Assembly (NCBI GenBank): GCA_030044455.1 | Contig: JASHVU010000069.1 | Coordinates: 1-6,454, forward strand | Reading direction: 5' to 3' | Source: Acidobacteriaceae bacterium | Lineage (GTDB): Bacteria; Acidobacteriota; Terriglobia; Terriglobales; Acidobacteriaceae | DNA length: 6,454 nucleotides | In this document: one piece after another, positions 5,202 to 6,454 of the stretch | Numbering within the stretch: position 1 is the stretch's first letter | How the letters are laid out: each line of letters opens with the position of its first letter | Program-made: the position numbers and the translations under genes | The notes under the pieces: generated by a model | What the model saw: only the letters and a program-made list of their open reading frames with translations | What the model was told of the DNA's origin: nothing | The model's database searches: none

Positions 5202-6454
5202 ATGGCACTGTTGCGAAGGATTCTGTCACTAAGTCGGCGAATGCGCATGAAGCGCGAGATTGAAGCGGAGCTTCGGGAACACATTGCCATGTGCATAGAC
5301 GACAACATGGACCACGGCATGAGTCAGGAAGAGGCGGAGCGCGAGGCACGCAAGCGCTTTGGGAGCCTCACGGCCACGCGCGAGCGGGTCGCGTCGGAGG
5401 ACGCTGCGCTCGGCTTGGAAAGTCTCTGGCAAGATCTGTGCGGGGCGCTGCGTGTCTTCCGCAGAAGCCCAGGCTTTTCTCTGGTCGTCATCGCCACCCT
5501 GGCGCTCGGCATCGGCGCCAACACCGCGATCTTCGAGATCTTCAATGCGGTGAGACTGCGAACCCTCCCCATCGCAAACCCTGGCGAGTTGGTGGAATTG
5601 CGCATCGCCGGCGGGAATCCGACTGGACTTGGGGTCTCCAGCAATGCCTTCACTGACTTCACCCTTCCCATGTGGGAGGAGGTAAAAGATCATCACGATC
5701 CGTTGTCCGGCATCTTTGCCTGGGCGACAGGCACCGCGACCGTGGGCTCCCCGGGGGCGACTCACCAGGTGAATGCTCTCGGGGTCACCGGAGAGTTCTT
5801 CAGTGTGCTCGGGGTCACCCCAGTTCAGGGACGCCTGATCGAACCGCAGGATGAGAGTGCATGCCAGACCTCGGGGGTCGTGGTCAGCTACCCATTCTGG
5901 AAGTCGCATATGGGCGGTGAGCCGATCACCCCGAAAAGCACCATCGTTGCCGGAGGGCAATCGTTGCAGGTTCTTGGTGTTACATCGCCGTCCTTCTTCG
6001 GTATGGTCGTCGGCGACCGCTTCGATGTTGCTTATACTGCTTGTACGCCTCCCAATTCGCCCGCCGACCAGTTTGTCGCCATCGTGATGGGACGGCTGAA
6101 ACCTGGCTGGACCCTGAAGCAGGCGACGGACTATTTTGACGCGCTGAGTCCCGGGCTTTTTCAAAAGACCGCACCGGTGGGGCTCAGCGCCGAGGCTCTC
6201 AAGGCCTGGAAGGCCTTTCGACTGGCCGTATATCCGGCTGGAGCCGGAATCAGCTACCTGCGCAATCAATACAACTCTTCGCTGGAGATCCTGCTGGCGA
6301 TTACCGGACTGGTGCTGCTAATTGCCTGCGCCAACCTCGCCAATTTGATGCTGGCGCGCGCTAGCGGAAAGAGACAAGAAATCGCGATGCGCATCGCGTT
6401 GGGCGCTTCGCGGGGGCGTCTTCTGCGCCAGATCCTGCTGGAGAGCGCGCTGCT
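5202..6454 (+). CDS. ADOP-family permease, MacB/FtsX-like orphan ABC permease (ADOP2, 3' end outside window)
   Basis: The frame is open from ATG 5202 to the window end (417 codons). Full members are about 800-900 residues, so roughly half is present. Residues 1-75 are the cytoplasmic prefix domain (KREIEAELREHIAM ... GMSQEEAEREARKRFGS). RRSPGFSLVVIATLALGIGANTAIF (split here by residue: 87-95 and 96-111) leads through the first membrane helix, about 92-113. The MacB-like periplasmic domain spans about 115-345 (LGVTGEFFSVLGVTPVQGR at 193-211). The FtsX domain begins with a helix at 361-384 (LLIACANLANLMLARA) and the conserved EIAMRIALGASRGRLLRQ (393-410). It follows PadR2 by 8 nt. It keeps the family's common motifs better than ADOP1 and is a distant paralogue rather than a recent copy. 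No ATPase is seen in the window; substrate and function are unknown. Confidence 0.92.
   Translation, partial: MALLRRILSLSRRMRMKREIEAELREHIAMCIDDNMDHGMSQEEAEREARKRFGSLTATRERVASEDAALGLESLWQDLCGALRVFRRSPGFSLVVIATLALGIGANTAIFEIFNAVRLRTLPIANPGELVELRIAGGNPTGLGVSSNAFTDFTLPMWEEVKDHHDPLSGIFAWATGTATVGSPGATHQVNALGVTGEFFSVLGVTPVQGRLIEPQDESACQTSGVVVSYPFWKSHMGGEPITPKSTIVAGGQSLQVLGVTSPSFFGMVVGDRFDVAYTACTPPNSPADQFVAIVMGRLKPGWTLKQATDYFDALSPGLFQKTAPVGLSAEALKAWKAFRLAVYPAGAGISYLRNQYNSSLEILLAITGLVLLIACANLANLMLARASGKRQEIAMRIALGASRGRLLRQILLESAL

Noticed and set aside
5778..5819. Direct repeat CTCGGGGTCACC, two copies 30 bp apart
   Set aside because: It encodes the repeated LGVT of LGVTGEFFSVLGVT, a normal stretch of the ADOP periplasmic domain, so shared codons explain it.
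5229..6269. A 346-codon open frame on the minus strand
   Set aside because: It lies wholly inside ADOP2 in the opposite strand. Its translation is rich in Arg, Gly, His and Asp with no domain, as expected from the antisense of a GC-rich gene, while the + strand frame gives a clear MacB/FtsX permease.
1..6454. Search by eye for tRNA, rRNA, CRISPR arrays and insertion-sequence ends
   Set aside because: No cloverleaf-like sequence, no regularly spaced repeat array and no transposase with terminal inverted repeats was seen.

Overview
The window is most likely from an acidobacterium (Acidobacteriota, Terriglobia-like). It carries two consecutive gene pairs, each a small PadR-family regulator followed at once by a large MacB/FtsX-type permease. 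This is the family-specific arrangement known as the Acidobacterial PadR plus Acidobacterial Duplicated Orphan Permease (ADOP). The taxonomic call rests on that gene pairing and on moderately GC-rich codon use, not on a marker gene.

Layout, all supported genes on the + strand. (1) 2-286: the C-terminal end of an unrecognised protein whose start lies outside the window. (2) 335-1156: a decayed tyrosine recombinase (phage-integrase family). It has a good ribosome binding site, an in-frame TAA at codon 55, and no recognisable catalytic C-terminus. (3) 1063-1374: a short coding-like scrap, then a promoter region with a 22-bp direct repeat and three GAA-N-TTC palindromes. (4) 1375-4376: PadR1 and ADOP1, overlapping by ATGA. 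(5) 4377-4806: a weak hairpin, about 200 nt of unassigned sequence, then a fragment coding for the C-terminal LLGH box of a tyrosine recombinase. (6) 4807-4866: a different promoter/operator with a perfect TTGACA and a nested dyad. (7) 4867-6454: PadR2 and ADOP2, the latter running off the window end.

In each pair the PadR protein probably represses its own promoter and so controls the permease translated right behind it. The permeases have two MacB-like periplasmic domains and two FtsX membrane domains (seen in full only for ADOP1). There is no ABC ATPase in the window, which fits the 'orphan' label. What they transport or sense is not known.

The most unusual feature is the recombinase debris on both sides of the first PadR-ADOP pair: an N-terminal part upstream and a C-terminal box downstream, same strand and same order. 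This could be one integrase gene split by acquisition of the module, or two unrelated relics.
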